Assembly: GCA_963682055.1 (NCBI GenBank)
Contig: OY821745.1
Location: 10,113,501 to 10,177,500 of the forward strand
Direction of reading: 5' to 3'
DNA from: Primula veris
Taxonomy: Eukaryota > Streptophyta > Magnoliopsida > Ericales > Primulaceae
Length of the DNA stretch: 64,000 nt
Under the pieces are notes generated by a model. It ran no database searches. It had not been told where the DNA came from and saw only the letters and a program-made list of their open reading frames with translations. Positions 13,098-28,623 of this stretch are shown one piece after another (the first letter of the stretch is position 1; each line of letters begins with the position of its first letter). A program made the translations under genes and the position numbers.

Positions 13098-13555
13098 AAA
13101 AAGAAGGGGGAAAGTGAAATGACAGGTTATTTAAATTTGATCCCTACCTACCATACATCAGCCGTGTAAATGAGATTGTTTGTGAAATTCGACTGATGCT
13201 CTGTCTATCTTTGTTCATTTATAAACGAACATAATATAGCGTTGGTGTATTAAATGAACTGAACATGAACAACTTTGTGTTTGGTTCGTCTAAACTCGTG
13301 TTCGTGTAAGTATGTATAAAGTTTGATAAATAAAAAAATATATATATATTAACGATGTAACAAAAATTAATATGACTACACAATTAATAAACTTATTTAT
13401 TTTATACTATAATAATATAAATGATATGTTTGTATTATTTTGAACTTATTATGTTAATTTATATCATCATAATATAAATGATATGTTTGTATTATTTTAA
13501 ACAGGGTTCTTCGGTTCGTTTCATTTACAGTCCTACCTAACATCATTAACATCAA

Positions 13556-14385
13556 TATATGCTGGGAAAAAATCCCAAAATCCTGACCCGTGTCCCGAAC
13601 CGCACCCGACAAACTTCGGGATCGGGATCGTGTGACAATTTTGATTTCGTCGGGTATCTCGACCCGATTTTTTAATTAATTTATATTTTATATAAAATAT
13701 AAATTAATTTATATTAAATGAAAGTGATGAGAATCAAATTTTATACCTCTAGCATACAATGTAAGCGCTCTACCATATGAGCTATAATCTTTTTTGTTTT
13801 ATATATTTGTTATAATTATATAAGTATAATATAGATGATTAGTTTTGAATATACGAAAATATTAAAATAAAAATATATATTTAAATTAAAAAATATATTG
13901 TTATTTTCAAGAAAGATAAATGATTATTATTTTCCGATTATAAAAATTATAATGATAATGTATCTCATTTAGTATGATAAATGTTGTTTGTGTGAATAAA
14001 ATTAAATACTAAAAGAATCTGATAAAAAACGTATCAATTTTTTTATCTACTCCATTATTTGTATTTTCACACTATTTTTTCTACTATATGTTATTTCTTT
14101 TTTCATTTATTAGGAATATTATTTTAAACTAGGATTATGTTTCGTGTTAATAACATGTTTAGACTTCTAAAAGAAAATTGTTAATAAAAAATGACGTCAT
14201 CGTAAAATAAAAAAACATGTCGAGAGATTCGGGATAAACATATCCCGACCCTACGGAATCCCAAAAATTCGGGTCCCGACTTTTGTCGGGATCGAGATTT
14301 TTTTTTTCAATTCCAAAAGTAATCGGGTCGGGATACAGGTTGAGCGTTTACTGGTCAGGTCACGACCCTAACTCACCCCAACAAT
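13556..14385. mobile_element. candidate non-autonomous hAT-like element with GC-rich subterminal motifs
   Basis: An AT-rich core is framed by two GC-rich stretches (about 13575-13670 and 14220-14345). Both are full of the word CCCGA/TCGGG in several orientations (GGGATCGGGATCG at the left, AATCGGGTCGGGATAC at the right). Clustered subterminal repeats with an AT-rich core are usual for hAT non-autonomous elements. Exact termini and an 8 bp target duplication were not established. Confidence 0.45.
13728..13796 (-). pseudogene. degenerate tRNA-Ala-like sequence
   Basis: The minus strand reads GATTATAGCTCATATGGTAG, then AGCGCTTACATTGTATGCTA, GAGGTATAAAATTTGATTC. This follows plant tRNA-Ala position by position through the D arm (A box TAGCTCATATGG) and the anticodon arm. 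The anticodon stem has mismatches, the anticodon position reads TGT instead of an Ala triplet, and the B box and acceptor stem are ruined. It is best read as a dead tRNA or a tRNA-derived piece inside the surrounding candidate transposon. Confidence 0.55.
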
Positions 14386-15125
14386 AATCTTTCATCTAGT
14401 GATATGGGGAGCAAATATGACAATTTTATAGAACTGGAGACCAAAGTGTAACTAAATACTAATGGAGTCCGGATATGCATCATTTTGGAGAAAGAAAGGC
14501 CGAAATGAAACTAACATTTGAAATTATTCTTTCTTTTTGTATCAGAAATGCTATCACATCACATCTAGTATTTTCCAAATTTATTTGTAGTGTGTATCAT
14601 ATGCTTTTGTAAAATTATAGTAGAGCTATTTTTCCAGGATAATTTTTATATCAGTGCTTTTAAGTTTCATATACATGTTGGATCTGTAGACTAGATAAAT
14701 TCTCGTAAAATCTCCCATTTTAATTTACCTATTTTTTTAAATCCCAGCAAAGATACGACGGGCATGAGACAACCAGCCCAAATTTTGAATGAGATCAAGA
14801 AAAACAAAAATGTAGGACTACATTACTAATTATACAAAATATATAATGAAAAAAATTATAATTTAGAAAATCTCTTTTTATATCTTGTTTCCATCCAAGC
14901 TGGCTGCACTATAAGCTACGAGTGGGGAATCATAGCAACACGTCTTCAACATTGGATTTCAAGCTTCAAAATGATTCTACCTGCTAGAAAATGTGAAGTT
15001 ATTTAGTAAATATAGTTTACGCGTCAAGTGCGGGGGGAAATTAATAAGAGAAATAGAAGATTTTCTTACCATATAAAAGCAAGTACACGAAAGCCGAATA
15101 TGTTTCGACAATCTCCTGAAGGTGC

Positions 15126-18100
15126 TTAAAGTACATTTTTAACTTCAAGGAAGTCGGAGCGCTCTTTGTTTGCAGCAGCAACATCATCGGGAGATGCAAC
15201 AGTCACCACTACACCTTTATCCTTCACAGCATCGATGGCATTTGCAAACTCCTTAAAGTCCTTGACACTAGTAAAGATGAAACACGAGAGATTTCATCAG
15301 GAAAATTATAAAAGAAAATGTGAAATATAGCTCAACCACCAGTAACCGGTTATAATTTTTTAGAACAGGTTGTAATTGTTCAATAAAACTCGAAAGATGA
15401 GAGATATCATATCAGGGAAAGCAAAATATGTGGGTATAGTTTAACAACTGCTGGACAGGTTATCTTCGTTCGATACAAGCTTGATAAAGGTAAAATATCC
15501 GTACAAAAATTATAACCTTTTTAATCCTGCCCAACGCAACATAAGGTACAAGCAGACATTAGTCTCCAACAAGCAGTATTCATAACCAATCACAAACACT
15601 TTGAAGTGTCATAAAAATGTCTCACGTTTTCGGCTTGTTTCGCGTCTGCCGGAATATTCATCCATAAGATAAATAGTCATCTATGAGAAAGAAGGGTTTT
15701 ACCTGGTTGATAATATCTCTTCACGCCTCTTTTGTCTTTCCTCGTCTGTCACTCCAAGCAAGTGTCGTAACAAACTGAAATATCCAAATGTCATGAATTA
15801 TGAAACGTATCCAACAACAAAATTGAATGAAAGCACAAGATATATATTACATTTTCCTCCCTGAACGTAGATGTATAAAGTACTGTGTGCATACACATAT
15901 ACAGCAACATACACGCAGCAGCAAGAGGGAGAGCTAAGGTTTTTTACTTACCTACTGTAACCTTTGGCATCTGGTAGCTGGTACGAATCCACATCACCAA
16001 TGGTCCCAATAATTGCTTTTGTAAGGGTATCATCGTCCATTTCTAGTTCGCGCAGGAACCCACCAGTTGCATCATATACATCAAGTGTCTTCAACAGATT
16101 TGGGTCCCGATAAGATAAGAAAGAAAATACCCCTGAAAAAGAATGACCAACACGTAAGAACCTCGAAATTCACAGCTAAAGTTGTCTGCTTAATAAAAGT
16201 TATGAATATCCAGGAGCTTTCAGAACTTTCCGCAAGCTATAACCCCTGTTAACATTTTTAAAATTACTTCCTACAGTTTTTGCAAGTCTATATATTATAT
16301 ACACGAAACCCTCTCACTAAACTCACCTGAATGAGTATCAAAATCACAGAAACCTCCATAAGCACCGCCACTAACACGTACACGATCCCACAACCATGTG
16401 TTACTAATATATTTCGAAATAACATATGCACTACCGTTAAGCTCATAGCCAGTCTCGTACAAATTAGCTGCTTTTCCAACATAGTTAACCTGCAAAAGAT
16501 AAGAAGGTTAAACTATGTAATGTCTTGAACTAATAGAATATTTTACTCATTATCTGAAACAAGTACAGAATTTTCTCTAAAGAAAATTAAGAAATAAATA
16601 AAGAACAAATTTTAGACAGTGAATCTCACCTGAGTAGGCACCACAATGGCTTCATTTCCTAATGGAAGTCGGGCATTCCAACTAACTGGTTTAACAGGGG
16701 AAGAGCTTGGAAGCAAGTCAAGAAATTTGCCGATATATTTCTCTGAGTTTGCAAGGTTTTTCCCATCAGCGGTTAAATTAACTAAGCAATCACTCCTTGA
16801 AAGGAAAGACCTGCGGATCTCTTCAAGAGATGATGAGATCCCTTCCCAGTCCTCATCAACTTTCTTTTCAAGAGATTGCAGAAATTCTAGGTAGCTGTGG
16901 AAAACCCCATGTGAAGAGTGAATTAGTTAATTTTTTTTAAGCACGACACAATTTAAGGCTGTAGTCAGTTAGAACCATTTCAATGACTTACAGGTCGTAG
17001 AAACAACTATGGTGTAGTTGTACTTAGTTCTAGACTATGAACCACGATAGAAAAAAAATAACAAAGATTGCACACTTGAATGGATTATCCTGATTATCAC
17101 ACAAAGCAAATTTTGATTCTGAGCTGCAGATTAAAAATAAGATGGAATGCCACAATATTTCCAACTCATTAGCTAATGGGACCTTAAAAGTATCGGTAAT
17201 TCGAATTTGTCCCAATATCGTCCTTTTAACCCGTTCGGGAGAATTTAAGTATCAGCTTACAGGTGTTGGAAGCAACTATGGTTTACTTGTGCTTAGATCC
17301 GAACAATGAACCATATTAAACTAAACCACGGCATATAAAAATTTGAGCACCGAAATTGAGTTGCCTGAATTAAACATAAATTGCTTGCATTCTGAAAAAG
17401 ATAGATAGACCAACCTGACACCACCCATTTGTTCGGAAACCCATCCAGCAACATTTAGCTTTGCATCCATTCTTGCAGCTGCAATGCCATGTCCGCTTCC
17501 TCTTATACGATTCTGTAATGAGATAGGTTATGGAAAATTAATTCTAGTTAGTCTTGCCTTGTTGTATTTGATGTGGTGATGATTAAGTTTTTAATATAGG
17601 AATAGAAAACGTTTAAATTCCTGATCCTGGGACCGCATTACATACCTCCATTCTTGCTTTGCTTTGGGAAACAAACTGCTTGAATCGCTTTTGATCAGTA
17701 AATTGAACTTCTTGGAGAACACGATTCACCTATAATTACACAATCAATGAGAATTTTTTCTTGTAGTCCATTATTTAGATAACAAGACAGTGTGCATGGC
17801 AGCAGGGCTAAGAAATCACTGAAGAAGTAAGAATTAAACAGTATGTAGCTACTAGCTAGTGTATTACTTTCAGCAGGGCTGTGAAAAAAAAGGTTTTGCC
17901 CACATTTATTTATGTTATTTATAGTTTTGGACGGTGCTCAAGTAGTGCAATATGCAGAGTACTACAAGATTGAAAGAACACTGAAGACCGCGATGAAAAA
18001 TAACATTCAACTGACAAAATATTTTAAGAAAATAAGTAGACTGGGTGATAGCAAGCCCATATTACTTAAATGTCAGAAGCAAGAAACTATGACACGATAT

Positions 18101-21100
18101 CCATATTGTGACATAAATATTGGTTGTAAAAAAAAAGTATGTACAGAATAAAAAAATGATATACCAGGCTAAACAAATCTTCAGTCCGTTCTGACATAGC
18201 TTTGCCTCGAACAATAATATGACTAACAGGATCTTCTTTTCCCCTAACTGATGATGTAAACGGGTAAACTGATATCCCACCGGTTTTCCTTCCAATTAAC
18301 TGATTCAGTTGAACAAAATCCATGTCTTTTGTACCCATCTCCAGCAATGATTGACTGCCAAGTAACATGATAAGGAGCAATTTGGACTCAAACGCAAACA
18401 TATATAACACACTTTATTGAACAGATATGCAGAAAATTGCAAAATATAACATTCATACTTGAATGTAGTGCCATAAGGCACTAGAGTCTAGACTCTAGGG
18501 TTAACAAAAGGTAGCTAGAGACTCGGTATGGTTTATCACTACCCAATAGGCCAGTACCTATATTAAAATGTATTTATTTTCCTCAAGTAGAACAAGAAAA
18601 TGCTCTGTGGACCTAAAATCTGAAACAGCTTTATCCAGCAATCCACACCATACAACTATCAAACTTACGAGCAAATCTGGCTACCGGATGAACCGCCCAA
18701 CTAGGTAATGGAAGGATCCACGAAAAGCTCAGCTCAAATTTCCCAGAAAAAGAACAATTTTTTAGGGCAACTACCAAGATTTCTCATGTACAAAAGAACT
18801 ACCAGGATTTCTGGAATAAAGGGGAAACTCGTGCATATATAAAAGGCACTTCACCACTAAAATGTAGGTAATAGGCTGCATACGAGAACAATTATTAGAA
18901 GCTACATTGTTTGTTGGTATCAAATATGACCACATGAGTATTCTGGTGTACCCAAAACAAAATTAGGTTGGGTACTAGAAAGAGGCACCAATAGACCACT
19001 TTGTTTGTATTTTCTTTTTAGTGTAACAAAAAGATTGGTGGTTACATCCAGTAAGGGAAGAGCAACTCTTGTTGAACAACTTATAAAATAATCTATACGC
19101 AAGATAAAAAGACCTATAACAGCAGAAAAAAACACAGAAACTAATCAAATATTTGTGAATTATATTAAAGGTCCAAGTGATCTTACCAAAAAAGTGGTAC
19201 AAGAGGAAGAAGCTCTTGCTTCACTGAACTCATATTAAAAGCCACCTCGGCATACAAGACATCGTTGGTAAAAAGGTCATGTCGCAAAGTCTTCACCCCG
19301 TTTATATCCCCAACCTAAATTCACCAAAAAAGGATGTCAGCATAAATATTTGAGAGCAAATTATGGAGATTTTTAGGAACCAGTAAGACAATGATGATTA
19401 CCTCTGTGGGGACGAGTATAGGGCTTTTAGGAATGTCTACTAATGAGAGACTTGGTACAGCCTTAAGGGCTTCTGGTGGGTCCGGAGTTTCCTGCTTTAG
19501 TCGCAATTCAACCGTGTCACGTGCTAGCTCGGCAAGATCCTCCTCAGTCATGCTTGCTTTAACTTTATTTAAAATCTCTTTCTCAGCAGCTTCATCTCGA
19601 GAAGCCTTCTCTGGATCAGGCTGAGCAAAGAAAATTTTCAAATTTGCGTATTACAGTTACAATATAAAAACAGTGTTGAACATAAATGCCGGTACTTTTG
19701 GAAACACTCACCTGCATCTCAACTGTTACACGGTGAGGGTTACTCAAAATATACTGTTCAATCAAAGGAGCGAAAACAGCTTTTGAGCCTTTCTCAGCAA
19801 TTCTGGCTTTCAAGTCCATTAGGGGTTTTTGATATTTTAGTGGCTCAAATGGATCCATATCATAAATCCATTTTCCCTGCAAATTCCAAAAGGAAAGGAG
19901 GGTATGTCAAATTTAGAGACGAAACAAGGTTGCCAGAATTTGGTGGAAATTACAAAGTATAAGGTGAAGTACAGCAATGATCCCCATACTTCGGATCAAA
20001 TTTCTATCTGACCCCCGTAGTTTAAATCGTAATAAAAATCATCCCCTTTATGTGAAATCTTTTGGTCCCCATAATTTAAGTAAAAACTATCAATTCCCAT
20101 AATTTCAACTTTTAATAACTAATTATCCCACATCGTATAGAACATATAACATCAGGAGTCCACACTATGATCACCAGAGTAAGGGACAGCCAGTGTAAGT
20201 TATTGAAATTACGGTTGACCAACACGGTTGTAACTGAAACTACAAGGGCCAAATGTGGAATTTATTCAAACTAAAAGGATCATTGGTGTGCCAGCTGAAT
20301 CTGTAGGACCAAATATAATTTTTTTTAAATATCAGGACTATTACTTACAATGGAGCGAAGCATCAAAGCAAGGCCACGAGGGAACGATCCAGTATTATTT
20401 TCTCGAAGAGAGAACTCAATGGTGTTCATAGATGCCTCAACCGCATCTGAATTAAAACCTTCCTCGGCTAAATTTTTAAGTGTGTCCATAATAAGCTCTT
20501 CTACTTTTCGAATATCTTCTTCAGCTACACCTTTAAGACCAATACTAAACTGTGGTTGAAGAAGCTCGTCTTCAATACCTCCCCCAACAATGGCTTCTCC
20601 TAAACCACTCTCTAGAAGAATTTTCCTTAGAGGAGAAGCCGGGGTACCTAACATTAAGTGGTCTAGAAAACCAAAAGCTAGCTCAGTTTCTAAGTCTAGA
20701 GGCTTATCGTGTAGCAACCAGTTGAGACACACCATATTCTTCTTTTTCAAGTCGGTGCTTTCGGAAGCGGGATATTTCTCAATAATTCTAAATGGTTCCG
20801 AAAATAGTTTTTGAGTCTTTATTGTCGACTCGTCGCGAGATGAACTTGCTTCAAACATGTCTAGGTATTCTGTTCAATGAAATAAAGCATATTAGGGACA
20901 ACAAAGAGGAATGCATCTACGGATTTCAGGATGTGCTAATTAAGATACTTATTATAAACAACATTCATTTTTTTAAGAATTTTGTGCACTATCAATTACT
21001 CTCTTAAATAAAATGGAATTTGAAATGTTATACATGTAAATCTAATCACAGCTAGTGATGCTTATTATTTTGATTCTTGCTCTTCTAAACATCATGTGAA

Positions 21101-24100
21101 GAATGCAAAGGGTTGAGGATCAAAAAATTTAAACACTAAATTATATTATGCAGATTTAACACGTACTTGAGATGTTTGTGAACTATACATCGACTTATGT
21201 TAGTGATATAAGCCCATAGATGTTCACATATTCATTCAATATGATCAAGTCTCAAAACTATTTGACTGATTTGGTGCCTGCATCAATTACTTTCATAAAA
21301 AATGTCATATAAGAAAAGAGAGACTTGTCATACTTTTACAATTCCAACACAATGAGTCATGAAGAAATGATAATGCTAAATATTATCACCAAAGAAAACA
21401 CACCACTCAAAATGCGAAGCCGTTCGCTGGGATCATCATCGCCATAGAACCATATCCTTGAATTGCTAGGATGGTAATGCTTCTGGTGAAAATCCTGCAA
21501 AAACAGAAGAGAATTAAAGATTATGCAGTTAACTACAAAACCCATAAGAGCGAGAATTACAACTTAAATGTTGATTTGGGTATTTTAAGGTACAGTTAAG
21601 CTCTACAAAAAATAATAATCCATAATTCAATTCCTGGATACAGAATAATTGTGAACAATCTCATGTTGGAACTTAAGTTTTCCATGAAACCACAATCTCT
21701 GCTGTATACTTATAGAAAGCAATATATAATCTTTAATGGGCACAAATTTCCACAAGCTTGCTCCTTGGTATTAGTAATTTTGTTTCATAAAATTGAAATT
21801 GTATTGTAAAATTCTAATTTACACAATCACGTACAAATAACAAAACCTACAACTTATGGATTTAAACCCTTTAATAAGATATCTGCAACAAACCTTGAAT
21901 TTTTCAAATGTGAGTTTAGGAATAACTTCTGGATCACCACCACTGTCAACACCATATGTATTGTCTGGGAAAAGGGCCTGTCAAGTGTAACACCAACACA
22001 TAGTTATGAAAGAGAATTCAACTAAATACTACCAAAAGTGCAAAACATCTACTAACGCCTTCACAAATGCATGGATCATACGTCGGGATTTCACTTTATT
22101 TTATGAAGTGTCTCGACTCCTAAATACTTGACACAACACTAGCAACATGACCTTGATTCGCTAAAACTCATCCGTAACTAAAAAAATTATGCATTTACCC
22201 TGAGATCTGAATATTAGAATTTTTTTACAGCAGACCAAAGTGCATATCCAATGAATTTATTACTCAGAAAAGTAAAACGTTCAACCACACTGTATGAAAG
22301 AACCAATTTTGATTTTTAAAATAATGCATAAGAAAATTCTTTGAACCTTCGAAATGAACAAGTGGTAAACTTTATTGCTAAGACAGAAAAAAATCAGCCA
22401 CATGAGTTCTTCACATATTTTGTAAATCACTTGAAACAATGACAGCGTTTGAGTACTTGCCTGTTGAGAAGTCCGACCTAGTATGTTATCAGGCTGAGAA
22501 TAAACACCTTTCATCTCGTTAAATACAACACCTATCAGGAAACGATTAGTTAGAAATACGGAAAATCACATTACATTTGATTCAGCTTTGTTTTAATTTA
22601 TAAAAAAAAAAAAAACCTTTGTAAGTTATGTCCTCGGTGGGGTTATTTAGCTCATAATGCCATCCCTCTTGCTGAAAAGTCTGAAAGTCATCCACACATT
22701 TCGGGAAGAAAACAGCATCCAAGTATACATCGACCAAGTTATAGAAGTCCTATTCAATAGACAAAGACGTCAAATTAGAGTGTAAAATAATTTAGGTGAA
22801 AAATCACATCCTTTATTTTGTTACATAAAACCTTACCTTAGAATTTGTGGAAGCAACTGGATAGCAAGTTCTATCAGGGTATGTGAATGCATTTAGAAAA
22901 GTGTGTAGGCTCCCTTTTAGCAATTCAACAAATGGTTCTTTCAAAGGATATTTTCTTGAACCACACAATACACTGTGCTCCAATATATGAGGAATTCCGG
23001 TTGAATCTTTTCTGCATTAATGAAACAAATAAACAAAATTCAAAATGCTAAATTTATACAAGAGCATTTACAAAGTACCGACTCATGATTAAGGAAGTTA
23101 AGAAATGCTACTTTATAAGGGCAATATCTACTACGCAACAACAAAATGAAATTCTTTTTTCAAACATGATCACTAGATAACTAATTTAAAAAAGTATCAG
23201 CATGAGATTGTACCATGATAGGAACAAACAAATAAAAAAGTGAGCCCTCCTTAAAAGACATAAGTTGAATTCTAGACTTACGGTGGGGTCCGGAAAACTA
23301 TGCCAAAGACCTTATTTTCATCGTCGTTTGATACTGACATGATCTCAGCACCAGTCTTTTTATGCTTGTAAAGAACAGCTTTTGACTTACACTCTTCAAT
23401 AAACTGTTCTGTTACTTTCTCGAACCCTAGCTTCTCAGCAACATCATCTTCAGCTCCATAAATTTCTGAAACAAACACATACCCCTCCTTCAGCAAAAAA
23501 AATGTCCACCACCATTTCAGTACCCAACTTAAAAATCAAAAAAATTAAATACATGCATATACAAGAATGTCAAGTGTAACACCATTACGAAAGCAAGTTT
23601 CCAACTGTGAGCTGCAGATTAAAAATAAGATGGAGTGACAAAAAAAATTGTAAATCATTCGCTAATGGGACCTCAAAGTAATTCCAATTTGATTGGTGAC
23701 CCATTTCGGAAAATATTATATGGCGACAATATTATATACTAAGTCTACATGTGATGAACGTGGAACTAAAGGGAATTACTTGATTACTTCCCAACCAAAA
23801 GATTATGGCAATTTCTTTTGTCACGTATTAATTTTGTATCATAGTTTTAGTAACCACTACCACCACTTAGTAATCAATATATATATATAGACAGAACATA
23901 GAAGCATACACACACACATATGCACACAAAGAACACACACACACACATATATATGTACACACAAAGAACACACACACATAATATAGTAGTAAGTGAAAAC
24001 TGTTCCCGATTATAAACACTGATACCAAAGCAAGAGCTCAATAAAGCCTTTTAGCAGATTCAATTAAACCTACTTCCCATACTAAATAATCAATATATAC

Positions 24101-26618
24101 AGACAGAACTAGATAAATACACACACACAAAGACACACACACACAAATATATACACACACACAGAACACACACACAAACAGTAGTACTAAGTGAAAATAA
24201 ATTCCCAATTATAAACACTAACAGCAACGCAAGTGCTCAATTAAGCCTTTTAGCAGATTAAATTAAACTACTTACACTACTTAATAATCAATACACACAC
24301 ATACACACACATATATATATATAGAGAGAGAAATTGTAGTACTGTACCTGGAGAAGAGTGTGAGGGTGACGTATCAACAGCTCTAAAAGGAGAAACGGCA
24401 GAGAAGTGCCTTCTAAGGTGTAACGAGGGCCTGGAGGTGGATACAAGGGTGACGTGGCGGCAGAGGAGAGATCGATGGCGGCGGAGCGGTGGCAGGAAAG
24501 TCGAGAGACCGAGCTAGAGAATAGCCTTGTGCACACCAGAGGCGAGGAGAGAGACCGGAGTGCCGATTCCCTCTCCATTATTCTAGTGAGAGAAAGTCAC
24601 GGATTGATTGAGAGGGGTTTTGAGCAGATTCAACTAAACTACTTCCACTACTTAGTAATCAATAGTTCATTATACATACATAGATACATACACATACACA
24701 CAAATTGTAGTACTAAAATGAAATTTCTTTGTAATTATAAACATTAATAGCAAAGCTAGGGGCTTAAAACCAAGCATTTGAGCAGATTAAATAAAAGATA
24801 CTTCCCCTAATAAATAATCAATATATACGTGTGCACACACACATACGCATACACGCGCACACACACACACACGTACGCACACACATGTATAATATACATA
24901 TATAAATACATTACACATAAAAACTGTAGTATTAATTACTACGTGAAAATTGCCTAATTATAAACACCAATAGCAAAACAGGGGATCAATAAAGCCTTTT
25001 AGCAGATTAAATTAAACTACTTAGTAACCAATATATATATGTATCTATATCTAAGTAGAAATTGTAGTGTTATACCCGGAGAGGATTGAGAGGGTGACGT
25101 GGCAAAAGCTATAGTAGGAGAAACCGCAAAGTGTCTTTTAAGGTATATCGAGGGCCTGGAGGTGGATACGAGGGTGATGTGGCGGCGAAGGAGAGAGCGG
25201 TGGCAGGAGATGCGAGAGAAGAGCCTCGTGCCTACGAGCGGCGATGAGAGAGAACGGAACGCGACTTCCCTCTCCATTTGTAGTGAGAGAAAGTCGCAGA
25301 TTGGTTGAGAGGGATTTGAGAGAAGATGATGATATAGATATATATGTATATATATATAAGCCTTTTAGTAGATTAAACTAAACTACTTCAACTACGTAGT
25401 AACCGATAGATCATTATACATAAATAGATACATACACACAAATTGTAGTACTAAAATGAAATTTCTTCCTAATTATAAACATTAATAACAAAGCTAGGGT
25501 TCAAAACCAAGCCTTTGAGCAGATTAAATTAAATTTACTTCCCCGACTTAATAATCAATATATATAGACATAAAATAGATACATATACACACATACAAAC
25601 AAACTGTAGTACTAAATGAAAATTGTTCTTAATTATTAAAACTAATAGCAATTAGCAAAGGAGGAGCTCAATTAAGCCTTTTAGCAGATTTTTTTTAAAC
25701 TACTTAGTAACCAATATACATATATAAATACATATATAGACAGATAAATAGATACATGTACAAATTGTAGTGTTTTTTTTACCTGGAGAGGATTGAGAGG
25801 GTGACGTGGCAACGGCTCTAATAGGAGAAACAGAAAAGTGTCTTTTAAGGTGTAACGAGGGCCTGGAAGTGGATATTAAGGTGACGTGGCGGCGGAGGAG
25901 AGATTGGCAGCGGAGCGGTGGCAGGAGAGGCGGGAGACCGAGCGGGAGAATAGCCTCGTGCATACGAGCGGAGAGGAGAGAGAACATAGCGCGACTGCCC
26001 TCTCCATTTCTAGTGAGAGAAAGTCACGGATTGGTTGGAAGGGGGTTTCGAGCAGAGCTCAAGCAGAAGATGATGATATAGATATATATAAGCCTTTTAG
26101 CAGATTAAACTAAACTACTTCCACAACTTAGTAATCAATTGTTCATTATACATATATAGATACGTACACACACATACAACCAAATTGTAGTACTAAATGA
26201 AAATTTCTTCCTAATTATAAACGTTAATAACAAAGCTAAGGCTCAAAACCAAGCCTTTTAGCAGATTAAATTAAACCACTTCAACTACTAAATAATCAAT
26301 ATATAGACATAACATAGATACATACACACAAACTGTAGTACTAAATGAAAATTCTTCTTAATTATGAACACTGATACCAAAGCTAGGGCTCAAATAAGCC
26401 TTTTAGCAGATTACGTTAAACTACCTATCTACTTAGTAATCAATATATAAAGACAGAATATAGATACATACACACACATATATAGACAGAACAAACAAAC
26501 TGTAGTACTAAGTGAAAATTGTTCCAAATTATAAACACTAATAGCAAAGCAGGAGCTCAATTAAGCCCTTCAGTAGATTAAATTAAACTACTTCATCTAC
26601 TTAGTAATCAATAATTCA

Positions 26619-26655
<37 letters not shown>

Positions 26656-27993
26656 TAGATACATGTATCTATATATATAGATGTAGAAATTGTAGTGCTT
26701 TTTACCTGGAGAGGATGACGTGGCAACGGCTCTAATAGGAGAAACGGCAGAGAAGTGTCTTTTAAGGTGTAACGATGGATTGGAGGTGAAACCAAGGGTG
26801 ATGTGGCGGCGGAGGAAGGCGGCAGAGTGGTAGGAGGAGAGGCGAGAGACCGAGCAGGAGAGCAGCCTCGTGCATACCAGAGGTGACGAGAGAGACCGGA
26901 GCGCGGCTGCCCTCTTTATTCTAGTGAGAGAAAGTCGTGGATTGGTTGAGAGAGGTTTCGATAGAAAATGATGATATAGATATATATATAAGCCTTTTAG
27001 CAGATTAAACTAAACTACTTCCACTACTTAGTAATCGACAGTTCATAATACATATACAGATACATACACACAAATTGTAGTACTAAAATGAAGTTTCTTC
27101 CTAATTATAAACATTAATAACAAAGCTAGGGCTCAAAACCAAGCCTTTTAGCAGATTAAATTAAATTTACTTCCCCCACTAAACAAATAAAGAATCGATA
27201 TATATAGACAGAACATAGATACATACACACACACAAACTGTAGTACTAAGTGAAAAATGTTCCGATTTATAAACATAAATAACAAAGCTAGAGCTCAATT
27301 AAGCCTATTAGCAGAATAAACTAAATTACTTCCACTACTTAGTAATCAATAAATTGATATATACACACACAGACACACACATATATATAAACAAAAAAAC
27401 AAAAAAAACACTGCAGTACTAAGTGAAATTGTTCTCAAATCAATTATAAACACTAATAGCAAAGCTAGGGCTCAATAAAATCTTTTAGCAGATTAAATTA
27501 AACGTACCTCCCCTATTAAATAATCATTACATATAGACAGAACAAACACACAAATTGTAGTACTAAGTGAAAATTGTTCCCAATTACAAACACTAACAGC
27601 AAAGCAGGAGCTCAATTAAGCCTTTTTAGCAGATTAAATTAAACCACTTCCACAACTTAGTAATCAATAGTTCATTATACATATATAGATACATACACAT
27701 ACACACTACTCAAATGAAATTTCTTTCTAATTATTATCACGAATAACAAAGCTAGTGCTCAAAACCAAACCTTTGAGCAGATTAAATACTTCCCCGACTA
27801 AATAATCAATGCATATAGACAGAACATAGACACACACACACACAAACTGTAGTACTAAGTGAAAATTGTTCCAATTTATAAACATAAATAACAAAGCTAG
27901 GGCTCAATTAAGCCTATTAGCAGAATAAAAATAACTACGCCCACTATTTAGTAATCAATTTATAGACAGATATATGTATATATACATACATAT

Positions 27994-28030
<37 letters not shown>

Positions 28031-28584
28031 GTAGAAATTGTAGCACTAAAAGTCAAAAAATGAAAATTGTTCCTCATTATAAACTCTAATAGCAAAGCAA
28101 GGGCTCAATTAGTAAGCAATATACATAGATATATACATATAGATAGATATAGATTTAGAAATTAGGAGTAATGTACCCGGAAAGGATTGAGAGGGTGACG
28201 TGGCAACAGCTCTAATAGGAGAAACTGAAAAGTGTCTCTTACGGTGTAACAAAGGCGGAGGAGAGACCGGCGGCGGAGCAGTGGCAGGAGAGTCGAAAGA
28301 GAGAGAGAGAGAGAGCGGGGCACGGCTGCCCTCTCCATTTTTAGTGAGAGAAAGTAGGCGGATTGATTGAGAGGAGTTTTGAGCAGATTAAACTAAACTA
28401 CTTCCACTACTTAGTAATCAATAGTTCATTATACATAGATAGATACATACACACAAACCGTTGTACTGAAATGAAATTTCTACCTAATTATAAACATTAA
28501 TAACAAAGCTAGGGCTCAAAACCAAGCCTTCGAGAAAACTAAATTAAACCTATTTCCCCTACTAATAATCAATATATATAGATG

Positions 28585-28623
<39 letters not shown>

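Noticed and set aside
24454..26113. Several 70-97 codon plus-strand frames with MAAEERxxAERWQE-type sequence recurring across the array
   Set aside because: They are antisense shadows of the repeated PREP exon 1. Their similarity to each other comes from the repeat, not from a protein family.
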